From Loripinus fragilis (Eukaryota > Mollusca > Bivalvia > Lucinida > Lucinidae), in the NCBI GenBank assembly GCA_964019695.1, contig OZ026514.1, forward strand, positions 8,494,751-8,558,750: 64,000 bases of DNA, given 5' to 3'. The notes under the pieces are model-generated. The model ran no database searches, was not told the DNA's origin, and saw nothing but the letters and a program-made list of their open reading frames with translations. The position numbers and the translations under genes are program-made. Numbering within the stretch: the stretch's first letter is position 1; each line of letters starts with the position of its first letter. Of this stretch, positions 20,955 to 32,762 are shown in pieces.

Positions 20955-23850
20955 ATTTCTAGAAACTTTATTAATGATGATAAGGGGTAATACAATAAAA
21001 TACAGTTCTGAGAAGAAAAAGAAAAGATTAAAGGAAGAAAAAGCATTGGAAGAAGACATTAAACGCCTGGAGAATGAAATATGTTTAAATGGTATTAATG
21101 TTAATAATCAAACTGTTGTCAATTTAGTGTAAAAACAAAATGAATTGGTTAATCTGAGAAATGAAAAATAGAAGGTGTCATGCTAAGATCCAAATGTAGA
21201 TATATGGACCTAGGCGAAAAACCTACAAATTATTTTTATTTAGTTTGGAAACTAGAAATTATACAAGTAAAGTTATCAATAAATTAATAGATGAGGATAT
21301 TGAGTATACAAAAACGAAAGATGTATTAAACTGCCAAAAACAATTTTATGAAAAACTGTATGACAATGTGAACGAAATCAATGATGATACACCTATTGAA
21401 AATATCATTGGTGAAAACGAAACTAAACTTTCAGATGCAGAGGCTGAAACAATTGAAGGGGAAATAACATATGCTGAATTAGCAAAGGCACTAAAAATAG
21501 GAAAAATGAAAAGCGTTCAGGTCTGAATGGCTATACTGTTTAATTTTTCAAATTCTTTTGGATTGACATTGGGGTGTTTGTTCTTCGGTCTATAAACTTT
21601 GGCTATAGAACAGGTCTTTTATCAGTAACTCAGAAGCAAGAAATAATAACATGTTTACCCAAACCAAATAAATGTAGATATAATTTAAAAAAACTGGAGA
21701 CCAATTTCTTTGTTAAACGTTGTATACAAAATGGCTTCAGCTGCTATTGCAAACAGACTTAAATTGACTTTAGACAACCTTATTCACGAAAATCAAAAAG
21801 GTTTTATCTCAGGGAGATTTATAGGAGAAAATATACGATTAATATATGATGTTCTATTTGAAACAAAAAATCGGAACCTTCAGGACCTTATTTTATTAAT
21901 TGACTTTGAAAAATCTTTGACACTGTCTCCTGGAAATTTATACTTAAAACATTAAAGTATTATAACTTTGGACCATCTATTGTTAGATGGATTAGTCTCT
22001 TTCAAAAAGGAGCAGAATCATGTATCATTCAGAATGGATTTATATCGGATTTTTTCTATTTAAAGTGGGGTTGTAGACAAGGTGACCCAATATCTCCCTA
22101 TATTTTTATTTTATGTGCTGAAATCTTAGGAAAAATGATAAGAAAAAATAATGATATACACAGAATAATAATAGATAATAAGGAATACAAAATAAGTCAA
22201 TATGCAGATGATACGCAATTGTTCTTAAATGGAAGTGAAAACTCTCTCAGAGAAACACTAGAAATCTTACAAAAATTTTATACAATGTCGGGGCTAGGGA
22301 TGAATGCTGAAAAAACCCAAAGCAATATGGATAGGTTCATTAAGTAACTCTACAACACGACTGTGCCATAATTTTAGATTAGATTGGACACAGGGACCTT
22401 TTAAAATTTTACGTGTTACATTTTCAACAGAAATATATAATACTTGGGACTTGAACTACAATGATATAATCAAAAAGGTTGAAGGTGTTTGCAAACAATG
22501 GTCAAAAAGAAAACTAACTATCATGGGTAGAATAACTATAATAAAATCATTAGCACTTGCGAAGTTTATTCACCTGTTACTTGCACTTCCAAATCCACAT
22601 GACAATTTGTTGAAAAACATAGAAATTTTTTTTTATATTTTTATTTATGGAATGGGGGTCCAGATAGAATTAAGCGAAGCATCATTGTTAAAAACTTTAA
22701 AGCAGGGGGACTCAGAATGATAAACCTTCTAGAATTTATCAAAGCACTCAAAATATCTTGGTTTCGGAGAGTGATTCAGAACTCTAAAAACATAGAATGG
22801 TGTTCTTTGACAAAAATTGATTTTAATAAATTCTTTAGCTGCGGGCCTGGATACTCTGTAGAGCTTAGTAAAAAAACTTACACAATCCGTTTTGGAAAGA
22901 TTGTCTTAACTCGTGGTCAAATTTTGTAATGTCTGTAAAGTAGAATCAGTAAATCACATTCTCTGTTCACCTATCTGGTTCAACAATAATTTAAACAGAG
23001 GGCAAAATGTATATATTAACAACTGGTTCAAAAAGGGAATTAAACAAGTATCAGACTTATTAGATATAGACGGCAATATGTATCAGTTTGATGCTTTAAA
23101 AGAAACATACGGTATCAATGGCACTTTTTTGGATTACCAATCATTAATTCGTCAAATTCCAAATAATTGGAAAAACATAATTATGAATAACAGGCAGGTA
23201 TGTATCCACACTAAATATAATGTTACTTGTAATATCTATGTTAAATACTTGCTTAAAGATAAACGGGGCTGTAGAACTTTTTATGACCAGTTGATACAAG
23301 TAGACCAAATTATTAGGCAGGAGAAATGGATGAACGAGGTGGGGTACATAAATTATCAGGAATGGAATACGTATAATTCAGTTATAAAAGATTTTATCTA
23401 GGTAGTTCTTCGAGATTTTCAATACAAATTAAGGAATAAAATTTTGGTTACAAAATCCTTCTTACATAGAATAAGAAAAATTGAAGATAACCTGTTCTAA
23501 TTGTAAGCAGGAACCAGAAACAATTTTACATTTATTTGTCGATTGTGATAAAGTTAAAGAATTTTGGCAATCTCTACAAATGTGGCTGTTACAAAATATA
23601 AATAAAAGGATAAATATAGATTCAAAATGTATTTTATTTTCATATCAGGGGAATAGTAAATTAGAAAATTACCTACTTGCAGTTGCAAAACACTATATTT
23701 ACAAAAATAAATTTTCTGACAAACAATTAAACATCAATTCATTTATTTTCATGCTCAAAGTCAAATTTCAATGTGAAAGGTTCATTGCAAACATCAACAA
23801 TAAAATGTCAAAGTTTCTATCAAAAGGGTTAACAATAACCAAGACCAGAC
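20955..23850 (+). pseudogene. Tx1/L1-like LINE, 5'-truncated ORF2
   Basis: The start (IKYSSEKKKKRLKEEKALEE, DIKRLENEI) is the region after the endonuclease, which is missing. RT landmarks follow: ETKLSDAEAETIEGEITYAE, then RTGLLSVTQKQEIITCLPKP, then ENQKGFISGRFIGENIRLIY. LLIDFEKS corresponds to the first catalytic Asp. CRQGDPISPYIFILCAEIL follows in a shifted frame. QYADDTQLFLNGSENSLRET carries an intact DD. Near 23485 a Cys/His tail CSNCKQEPETILHLFVDC is typical of the clade. At least six frame breaks. AT-rich codons differ from the flanking LINEs. Confidence 0.92.
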
Positions 23851-23851
23851 A

Positions 23852-23889
<38 letters not shown>
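23852..23889 (+). repeat. (AAT)n microsatellite
   Basis: About twelve units, immediately after the Tx1-like LINE coding end. It may have grown from the LINE 3' tail. Confidence 0.9.
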
Positions 23890-23892
<3 letters not shown>

Positions 23893-24312
23893 TTATAACA
23901 ACAATAATACTCCTGGAAATAATTGAGACCACAAACACTAAATGTTACATAACGCCTTTACCGTCTACGTTTAAATAAGGCAAGACTATTTCTTGTACCT
24001 TAAGTTGATTTAAGGAGGAGGCTCATAGGAGAGCAAATACGTTTTACAACATTATTTAAGATAAAAACATGTTAACTTTTATGTATAACAAGGTAGCGGT
24101 TATAATGTCGCATAGTTTAAAAAGTATTGTGATGAATGAAACAATTGCGCAAGTCATACATATATGTATCAATTCTAATTCCAACAATTAAGCGAGAAGT
24201 AATAAATGTCACAAAAAGAGATGTAGATTGACACTAGACCAAATAATTAACCCAGACAAAGCTGATCGTTGAATATATGCAAAGTAATGTGAAACGAAAA
24301 GTATTGTATAAA

Positions 24313-24314
<2 letters not shown>

Positions 24315-24369
<55 letters not shown>
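24315..24369 (+). repeat. (CT)n microsatellite
   Basis: About 27 uninterrupted CT units. On the minus strand this creates an artificial RERERE frame, which should not be read as a protein. Confidence 0.95.
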
Positions 24370-24372
<3 letters not shown>

Positions 24373-24455
24373 ATATATAATAAATGTATGTAATATGTAA
24401 TGTTTAGAAATGTATAGATGAGGATATTTTGAAATAAAATTATAAAAAAAATACA

Positions 24456-25985
24456 CTCTTTTAAACCAGTGCCAGCTTGTTCGAGCTCAGCAATAGTCTC
24501 GATGATGAGATAAACTTGGATATAGTGGCCCATCAAGGCCACCATCCCAGAGTTCACAACCAAGTGTTGCTTGACTATGCGCAGGAGAAAAGAAGAAAGT
24601 GTTCAGTATGGTGAGACCGTCCATTCCATCCCCGATCCACTAACCTCAGAGTTGGCAAGGGGGTTGTCTGTCTGCGATCAAGCCCTAACTACTTTTGTTA
24701 TGCACGGATGGAGCCTCATACTTCACTTGGAGGAAGAAGATGAGAAGTTGTTAATGGTAGCTACTTTAAATGTTAAAACATTGAAACAAACAATACGTCT
24801 ACAAGTTGCTAAGATATAATTTGCTTTCAAGAAACCTTGCTATTTAATTTTCACTTTCGCGAGCTTGGCGAGAATCATAAGAATTTTGATGGTTTTGGTA
24901 AAGCCAGTGGTGATAATGATCCCCTTCCCCAAACTCAGAAGCCACATGATTATGGAGGGGTGGCAACTCTATTATGTAAAAAATGAATTTGATAGTTAGA
25001 AAGTAGTTGATTGGTGGTTCTCGCATGTCCAATGGGATATTGTAAAAATACAACACTACTTCCAGGAAGTACTCAATAACATGCTACTATTCTTCTTGGC
25101 GATTCGCTGTGCAGAGGAGTCAATGTTCAAGACAAGAAGCTTCAAAACTTCTGCATCAGAAATAAAGAGCACGCTGTGTCTACATTTTATCATGTTAATG
25201 GTGAGGATGATGCAGAAATCGACTATATCCTGTTTAATGAAAAAGGAATGCCCTTCGCTAAAACTGTCAGAGTTGATAGCTAATCAAGTTTCAACATCTG
25301 ATCATATCCCAGTGTACATTATTTTGTAATTCAAGGTAGCGTATAAGGGTTGGGGCCTGTCACCCCAGTGTGTGTGTGGGGGTGGGGGGGGGTACTCTGA
25401 TATTTTCATACATACGTAGGCTCGGGTCATTTTTTGGGGTTCAAAATTTGGAAATTCAATATTTTTGGGGGTTTCAGAAAAATGAATATTATTTGGGGTA
25501 TGAAGATTTTATTGATATTCTTTTGGGGTCATCACAAAATTGGACTATATTTAGAGGTTATTTCTATGCATTTTAAGGTCTTTTTTAAGATCTAGGTACA
25601 GAATGGGGGGTATTTTTTTGGGTCGCTAAAATTTCAAATATTTTTTTGGGGTGCTTGAAATTCCTGATATTTTTTTGGGTGAATGGTAGATGCTGGGCCC
25701 GAGCCTACGTATGAAAAAAATGAGAGAACCCCCCGACCCGGGCCTGTCACAGTGATGTTGAAACCCAAATGGGACAAATGGGATACAATTGCCTATAGAG
25801 AATACATTTATAACCCCTTATACTTACCTAGCTTTCATTCACCAATTACCAATTTTAAATTCATTATGTCCTTTGGTATGTTTGGTGACTGTTTTAAAGG
25901 ATGTCGTGTCAGTATTCCAAATTATAGATACACTAATGTGATAAAGAATGGACCCAAGAGGGTTTGGCTGGGCCCACTGTAGCCC
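24456..25985 (+). pseudogene. LINE-A second copy: ORF1/ORF2 junction, APE endonuclease and linker
   Basis: Aligns by eye with the minus-strand copy at 14915-13400. Landmarks: EEEDEKLLMVATLNVK (24735), FQETLLFNFHFRELGENHKN (24828), then DYGGVATLL (24950). In a changed frame come AEIDYILFNEKGMPFAKTVR (25215) and TSDHIPVYIIL (25295). After a 376-bp insert come LKPKWDKWD, HSPITNFKFIMSFG and NGPKRVW. Frames break repeatedly, and no RT follows in this copy. Confidence 0.85.
25364..25739. mobile_element. TIR element inserted in the LINE-A second copy
   Basis: catacgtaggctcggg (25411-25426) is the exact reverse complement of 25698-25713, and the G-rich termini also pair loosely. gggcctgtcac flanks the element on both sides (25353-25363 and 25740-25750) as a direct repeat. 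The interior is degenerate tandem DNA with tttttggggt and aaatttcaaatat words. Non-coding. Confidence 0.75.
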
Positions 25986-26048
25986 AACTTGAAATTTTCA
26001 TTAGCTCTGACTATCTGTGAGTCATGACCCTTTTCTTTATTTCATCAT

Positions 26049-26125
26049 AGTGTGTTTATTTGATAAGATTGTTTCTCTGTGGTGATGCATTGTATTAGTT
26101 AGGTAGCCTCCATGCGAGATAAATA
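26049..26125 (+). repeat. Fragment of a repeat also found at 38157-38391
   Basis: Shares gataagattgtttctctgt, then gatgcattgtattagtta and gcctccatgcgag with the tandem units near 38160 and 38276. Function unknown. Confidence 0.55.
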
Positions 26126-26131
26126 ACTTTA

Positions 26132-26487
26132 CCAAGAGGTCAGCCCTTTCCCAGCAGGTGACCACAAAGCACATATAAACAGATGCGCACAAAGACATAG
26201 CAAACACAAGACAGAACAAAAACATAAAAGATCCACAAAAGAAGTACCGCCTTAGAATGGTCAGTAAAATATTTTACTAGAGGGTTTAAACCGGTTTAAC
26301 AGCGCCAACCTCACCCTTAATTCAGATGTGGATCAAGACACATAGATATTTGGTTTGCATGAAAGACCCCTAACTTATCAATGCATCATCTCCTAAAACA
26401 TATAAATCAAGATATAACAAGGAGATAAAGCAAAGATAAGGACTCAACAGTATATAAAACTGAATACCGGAGCAAAAGAAATCTGCA
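26132..26487 (-). mobile_element. DR1 repeat, longer form, inverted
   Basis: The reverse complement follows the 20531-20950 copy almost word for word (ttcttttgctccggtattca ... gggtgaggttggc ... ggtacttcttttgtggatc ... gctgggaaagggctgacc) and stops at tgacctcttgg. The 3' tail is absent. Confidence 0.75.
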
Positions 26488-26589
26488 GCAAAGACGTCGA
26501 TCATATCTAAACGGCAGCAATGCTGGGACATTTCAAAGGCAGGCAGATTTCAGATCATAATAAGCCATCAGATCTAGTTGATTGAATAT

Positions 26590-26880
26590 CCTACTTAGGG
26601 TCTCTTTCCTTTCCACATCTCCTGAATGGATATTGCAGGATAAATGAATAGGAATATAAGTTAAATCACTGTAAAAGTTCTGGATGGGATTGTGTGGAAA
26701 TAGAGTCAGTTCAGCATTTCATACTTGAATGCTCTCTATATGAGAATAATCATCAACAACTTCAGACGAACTTATTCTCTCAACTCCGCTTTAATTAAAT
26801 GCCTATGATTCCAGAGGACAAGAAAATAAAATCAACACAATAGTGAATTGCATGGAGACTTTATATAATTATTTGTCTTC
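26590..26880 (+). pseudogene. LINE ORF2 C-terminal zinc-knuckle fragment
   Basis: The plus frame reads GYCRINE, a stop, then GWDCVEIESVQHFILECSLY ENN. The C ... ESVQHFILEC pattern is the C-terminal Cys/His motif of many APE-type LINEs. Only the tail remains. It cannot be assigned safely to LINE-A, whose equivalent motif (near 4010) is different. Confidence 0.6.
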
Positions 26881-26924
26881 TTTACTGGCAGCGATCAAAA
26901 CTGATCATTTCTCCAGGGAGTGCT

Positions 26925-27020
26925 AATTTTGAAATTTGGGCGAAAACCCCCAAAGACTCACCATCCCTGGAATACTAGTCAGACACACTATCTGCCTGAG
27001 CTACCAGGGGGTCGTTCCAA
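26925..27020 (-). repeat. Possible tRNA-like SINE head
   Basis: The reverse complement has ctggtagctcaggcagatag, an A-box-like start. A convincing B-box is not seen. Confidence 0.3.
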
Positions 27021-27029
27021 ACCAACACC

Positions 27030-28245
27030 TACAGACAATATATCCAGTGGAACTTACTCAAAGAAAGAAAACTGGATCTAGCATGCTGTGCTCGCCATAA
27101 AGGTTGCGCCTTATTTCATATTACTAGACCCCAGTACATGTATACTTTGACGCATACATAAATTTAAATTGCACATGAGATTTTGCATTGCAATATGTTT
27201 ATCTTAATGCGTGGGTTTATAGCCCAAATAAATCTTATCTTAATAAACACTTTCATAAAAACGTCAAATCCACGGTTCGCCGAAAAGTAAACGGTGGAAC
27301 TCTACAAACAAATAAAGGCTGGACTCGATTAACCCTTTGCTTTTGTTCCGTAGACTGGTTCTCTCCCTTTAATGGTTTGTCAGATGGGTAGATATAGGGG
27401 AGGGAACCAGACTATTTGTTCCGGCCAAGTTTTTTTTTCCAACTTGACCTAATCAAGTCGGCCCTATTTAAAGCGAAAAACGACGAAAATAGGCCACGGC
27501 GTGGTTACCGAAATAAAATTTATCGGTAATTTTAGATAAGAAACCAAATTTGAAGTAAGAAATAGGTTAAAAACAAATAAATTTATAACCTCTATTTGTT
27601 CTACTGATGCATTCATTATATGATGCTGCACTTAGTTATTATTTGTGCTCTTTGTTTATTTGTTCCCGCGCTGAAATAATTATGCACTTGTGCCAAGTTG
27701 TGGGTGGGGAACTGGTTGTGACCGCTAGCCTGCATCAGATATCTCAAGACTTGGAGCATCTGCAACATAAGCTGCCAGGGCATTCCACTGGGTATAAGCC
27801 AGCTAGAATTGTTCTTAAACAATATTTTGCTAAGGCCTCACCCAAGGGAACAAGACTGAGAGTGACTCGGCATTACTCACACAAACAAATCATTCTATTG
27901 TTCAGTCATCCGGGTGTTTTAGGCTTTGTGTAACCTCACGCTGAAGAGCTCCGCTAAAATACTCGGTGAAAATAATGCCAGACGCTTATTAAAAAGCGTT
28001 CAAAATCCCGAAATTTTAATCAATAATATGTCCGATTATTTAATAATTACTTTCTATATCAAATATAAATCATATTTCTAATCGATACTGAAAATTCCAG
28101 CGCAAAATATTGAGTAGTTTTAAAGATATTGCAAGTTAAAATTTCACCAAAATACGTCGGGATAACGGAGAATTACCTGTGTTTTCAACGAGTACGTAAA
28201 GCGCCTCGATGATCCAGAGCAGGATATGACGTATCACTGTTTAAG
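27030..28245. other. Mostly non-coding stretch
   Basis: A 108-codon plus frame at 27607-27933 is open but has no recognised domain and no splice context. The region 27940-28200 is AT-rich. Confidence 0.35.
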
Positions 28246-28249
28246 AGAA

Positions 28250-30010
28250 TTCATGACTACACTCTGCATCAGCAAACCTTGGAAAACGTTCAGTCCGCGA
28301 AATATCTTGGTATAACAATCACAGAGAACATGGATTGGGGACATCATATCTCTGATATCTTGTCTAAAGCAACTAAGACTTTAGATTTTCCTTCGAAGGA
28401 ACTTGGCTTTCGCAACTAGGAGTACTAAGGAGGTTGCATATAAAACTTTGGTACGCCCTAAATTGGAGTATGCAGCCCCCATTTGGAGCCCTTATTGTAC
28501 AGGGCTTATTTTCACCATTTTGGGACAATGACCCATACCCCTGGAATTGGGAATTTTAGGGCGTAAACGTCCCAAATTGGGAATTTTTTAGTGCCCTTTG
28601 CTATATTGTCAAATCATAAAATACATCATATTTATCTGAATTTGGCTGAACTGTTAAGTTATAATCAGAATTGCATGATGTATTATATGAGACTTTGCAA
28701 TGGTGAATATTCCCAGAATCCCAGGGTTCCCACTCATATTTTTTTAGGGTGCCCTCTAGGGTAAAATTTTGGTGGTTCATTTTTAGAGGGTGCATGAAGC
28801 CACAAAAACTCTGACAGCCACTCATTTTTAAAGCACAGTGTATGCCTAGATTTGTTATTAACTGCTTAAAAATCACTATGCAAACCCATCCTAAAATTTG
28901 AGCAGGGCTCCCCTAAACAGAATTTGCTGGAAAATGACTAAGTTAACACACTGAAAAAAATTGGGCAGGGGATCCTCTATACATAATGCTTTTTCGCTCA
29001 CCCCCAGCCCTTTTTCCCCAGCCATCATAAAGTAGGGATAAGATAGAAAACTGAAGAAGTGGGGTGGGGTACTTTGAACTACAGAAACTTACACCAAAGT
29101 ACCAGCTTCTTCAGGTTTGATAGACAAGAGACAGATACATGATAGTCAAAATAAAATCTTACCTCTTTAATTTTCCATCTCACTTGAGTCCCATCCTTAC
29201 ACACAGATGTACCAAATTAAACTAGCTATTTTTTCAGCTGTTTGGTATTTATCTTTTATGCATCGGGAGAACAAGTTTTAATGTTGCACTTACAGGGGCA
29301 ATTATCTATTAAAACAAAGAAGTAATCCACGGCTGATATGCCGATGGTTAGAGGACATAACAACCCTGGGCCCTTATAATTAAACGACAGGTTAAATTTA
29401 TACACGACCGATAACAACCGTCAGTAGAAAAATGTAAACATCCGGTTCACACCTTGCTAATTTTCGTGACTGGGAACCCTGAATACACATGCTGTACACA
29501 CATTTTTAAGCCAACTTTACTAGACAAACTGATGATTTGTTTTCAAAAAATTTTAAGACTTGAAATTGGGAATTTTCCTCCGAAAATTGGGAAAAAAAGA
29601 TACTTTTTGGCATTGGGAATATAACCGAATAACGGCTATAAAATCGACCAAAAATAAGCCCTGTTGTAAAACTCAGATTCAACAAGTGGAGAAGGTACAG
29701 AGGACGGCAGCCTGCAGGAGGTAGTGCATTGGAGAAATGCTCGATGAGTTGCAATGGCCAACTCTGGAGGCCCGGAGGGATCAGTCCTCTCTGCTTTTCT
29801 TTCACAAGATTCATTGTGGGACTATGTCTATTGATAAAGACAAGTACTTGACCCCGTCTCAGAGTACAAGAATATCAGGTCATCACACAGCTCACAGTAT
29901 TGCAGGCCCCAGACTTAAAGTGATGCCCTGAACCAAGGACTATTCCTCTGGCTCCATCTGTGGTTGCAGCTGAGACCACAGAGGAGTTCAGGGCACTTAT
30001 TTAGATGACT
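28250..30010 (+). pseudogene. L2/CR1-like LINE (LINE-C) copy 1, RT C-terminal part, interrupted
   Basis: 28262-28494 reads TLHQQTLENVQSAKYLGITI then TENMDWGHHISDI, and after frame changes EVAYKTLVRPKLEYAAPIWS (28432). It resumes at 29669 with IQQVEKVQRTAA, then MLDELQWPTLEARRDQSSLL, FFHKIHCGTMSIDKDKYLTP (29737 on). Shifted, it ends in VVAAETTEEFRALI near 29995. This is the thumb and C-terminus of a CR1/L2-type RT. The element at 28500-29663 splits it. Confidence 0.88.
28500..29663. mobile_element. CAG-ended TIR element in LINE-C copy 1
   Basis: CAGGGCTTATTTT (28500-28512) is the exact inverse of AAAATAAGCCCTG (29651-29663). ttgta flanks it on both sides (28495-28499, 29664-29668). Subtracting one ttgta restores continuity of the LINE between PIWSPYC and its following residues. 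The interior repeats attgggaatttt near both ends. No transposase frame. The ends look hAT-like, but the duplication is 5 bp where 8 is usual for hAT. Confidence 0.85.
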
Positions 30011-30089
30011 CAGCCAGGAGCTTTTTTTTTTTCAAAATTCTAAAACACTCACCTCAGAAAATGATCATATATGATCGCCTGAGTATCAG

Positions 30090-30235
30090 AAGATAGATAG
30101 ATAGACAAACTCTGCGACAGAACAATTTGGTGACAAGGTTTTTGAGACAACTGCTACAGGTTTTGGGACAACTGTGACACTTTTTGAGACAGTTCGGCAA
30201 CGCTTTAATCGAAGACAACTGACCTGTAAATAATA
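30090..30235 (+). repeat. Short degenerate tandem DNA
   Basis: A (gata)4-like run at about 30095, then four loose copies of gacaact-gtgacactttttga-type sequence. No coding signal. Confidence 0.45.
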
Positions 30236-30358
30236 ATTAATAGGCAATTTTAAGACAATACGAGTGTTCATTGATGACGTCACGGGTTTAGGGCCAGGCG
30301 AAGCTGCGAAACACAATTACTCACATTAGCCCATGAACTTATCCAAGGCTAAGACAAG

Positions 30359-31425
30359 AGGCAGTGGCTAGGGGTACGGATCCATATCCCTAGCCTCAGA
30401 GGCTAGGAGTACGGATCTGTATCCCTAGTCTCCCAGGCTAGAGGTACAGATCTGTACCCGTATCATATTTCACCATGTCAGGCTACATACAGATACACAG
30501 CAGTACAGATAAGCAGCGTATCTGCTTAAATACACAATTAACATCATCCAAAAAGCAATTAAAATTAAATGCATGCATAACAAAAAGCAATTCTTTCATT
30601 TGGATAGTACATAAATGCCAGTTGGGTATTGATTTTTTACTAGCGTGCGCGCAGTAAAACTCCAGTTTTATGGATTAAATATCAATGACCAGTCAAGTAT
30701 TTAGCAGAATAAAACATGCAAGTGAAACTAGCTAGTAGCAATGTGTTAGCAATAATGGGACGATATTAGCTTTAGAGGTATGAAAAAAATCCGCTAGTTT
30801 GATGCTCTTGAAAGGCAAACGATGTGAGTGAATAAATATATGCAGGCAAATTCCCGATGGCTACATTCAATAAGAAAAGCATGGCGGACATTATTTGTAA
30901 CCACAAAAAACGTGGGTTAAAAAATAAAAATACGCAATTGATTTTACAAGATAATCAGGTTGTGTAAATACCCAATTGACCCAAAAGCTTATCTGGAGCT
31001 CTGGATACAGACAGATAATCCTGATGAGGAATGGCATGTTATCATAAAGATAAAGAAGCTTTATTCAACATCGCTTATTTGAAACAAATAACATAAGCTC
31101 TGTAGAGCTTTTATTGCGACGTAACAATATCTTTTTAACAGATACTTACCTGCCTTACTCTATCTTCCTAGCACAACCCCTTTTATGCGAGCGTCAGCAA
31201 GGGAGCTGCTAGTACCATTTTTTTACACCTTTGGTATGGTACGGCCATATAATCATAATTATATGTGTTAGAAAATTCTAATCAAAAATATGCCTCCAGT
31301 AAGTCGCCATTTGCAATGCGGAATAACTATATAGTAATGTAAAAAAACGTAACACGAAATTGGATCTGGGACAAGGGGCATGGGATCGATGTTGTTTTAT
31401 TTTATTTTTAATATTTTACTACTAC

Positions 31426-31462
<37 letters not shown>

Positions 31463-31856
31463 GATTAAAACTGTCGTTCACGATTTTTTGGCTGTTTTCA
31501 CTTTCGGTACATTACATAATGTTTTGCACAGAAATTGAAAACAGCAAAAAATAGTGAAAGACAGTTTTAATTTGATAATAATAATAATGATAATAATAAT
31601 AATATTACATCAATCCCGTGTCCCTGGTCCCAGTTCCAAATTCGTGTTACCTTTTTTGCATTACTATACAGTTATTCCGCATTGCAAATGGCGAGTTACT
31701 GGAGACATATTTTGATTAGTATTTCCTAACACTTATAATCATGATAACTTGCAAGATCTCATCAGGGTTATCTGTCTGTACCTGTAGCCTGGCAAGGTGA
31801 GATATACTAGGCGTCCCAGGCAAGGGATACAGGTCCGTACTCCTAGCCACTTCCTA
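30359..31856. mobile_element. Foldback element with nested inverted repeats
   Basis: The outer arms share ggctaggagtacgg..tgtatccct words (30361-30460 against 31805-31856 inverted). The left arm has three tandem units of about 35 bp, each a small palindrome around ctagg..gatccatatcccta. Middle arms: agacagataatcctgatgag (about 31002) against 31755-31790. Inner arms: 31262-31500 against 31535-31735, very similar, including tttgcaatgcggaataact. Arms enclose (TTA)n and (AAT)n runs. No coding capacity. About 500 bp of the left arm (30480-30985) has no partner. Confidence 0.8.
31424..31463 (+). repeat. (TTA)n microsatellite
   Basis: About thirteen units in the left inner arm of the foldback element. 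An (AAT)-type counterpart lies at 31576-31604 in the right arm, as expected for an inverted duplicate. Confidence 0.9.
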
Positions 31857-31883
31857 GACAAGAAGTACCAGCACGAGTCTGCT

Positions 31884-32057
31884 CAGTGATTTTATTTTGC
31901 CCATTTTACAGCCGAATACAGGCTGCTTCCCAATCCAAAAAAGGCCTGTATTTTCCCAATTTTGGAGATTTTTTTCCCTACCTGAGGATTTTATTTTGAT
32001 TTATTCCCAAATGCTAAAGGCACAGGCTCTATCCCCAAAAAGGCAATAAAATCGCTG
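31884..32057. mobile_element. 174-bp CAG-ended MITE with CTGCT duplication
   Basis: cagtgattttatt at the left and aataaaatcgctg at the right are inverse with one mismatch. ctgct flanks at 31879-31883 and 32058-32062. It shares the CAG ends and 5-bp duplication with 28500-29663, and the interior also contains ttcccaat-type words. It is probably a related family. Confidence 0.8.
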
Positions 32058-32062
32058 CTGCT

Positions 32063-32404
32063 GCACGACCTGATCATCTTAGAGACTACTCAAAAGCCTT
32101 TAATCGCACCTTCATGAGCGTCTTTTGAAGAAATTGGAGCATTATGGTATAAGGGACAATTACACCAATGAATACGATCATTCTTAACCGACAGGTCTCA
32201 ACAGGTGCTGGTTGAACTAGCAATCTCAGACAGTATACCGGTCATAAGTGGAGTGCCGCAGGGAACAGTCTTGGGATCACTGTTGTTTCTCCTATTTATA
32301 AACAACCTCCCAGACAGCGTCGTCAAATACTTGGCTTTTTTGCAAATGACTGTATTCTCTATAGAAGGATAAAGAACCAGAGAGACTGTGACATCTTACC
32401 AACA
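32063..32404 (+). pseudogene. LINE-C copy 2, RT palm fragment
   Basis: In shifting frames: DYSKAFNRT (catalytic block A region), then VISGVPQGTVLGSLLFLLFI NNLP (32241-32310), then FANDCILYRRI, where the usual FADD has become FAND. It stops at CDILPT, where the element at 32405 begins, and resumes at 35546. Confidence 0.85.
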
Positions 32405-32762
32405 GGGCCGTCGCCGCATATTTAAAAGTGGTCCGGCGGAGGAAATCATCGAGTGCCGATGGCACGAGAGGGGGGAGAGCACGAGAGGGGGGCTCCCCCT
32501 CTCGTTAGGAGGGTTAGGGTTTTTTTTTTTTTGAATATTTAGCGCTTTTCTGTGCGTTTTAATGGGTTTTTATGCGTTTGGAACCAGATTTCAATCACGA
32601 TTTTTTGCTAGAAAAGATAATTTCTTGGCGCGTGAGAAAACCGAATGCTAAACAAAATGGTTTTCAGATAGTCACGATTTTTTTACTTTTTTCTTCAGCA
32701 TATTTCTTAGATATTATGTCGCCTATTTTTCCGCAGGTTTTGGCAAAGTACTTTTAGCACTG

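Noticed and set aside
24234..24563. Arg/Glu-repeat protein on the minus strand
   Set aside because: It is a (CT)n microsatellite read in frame.
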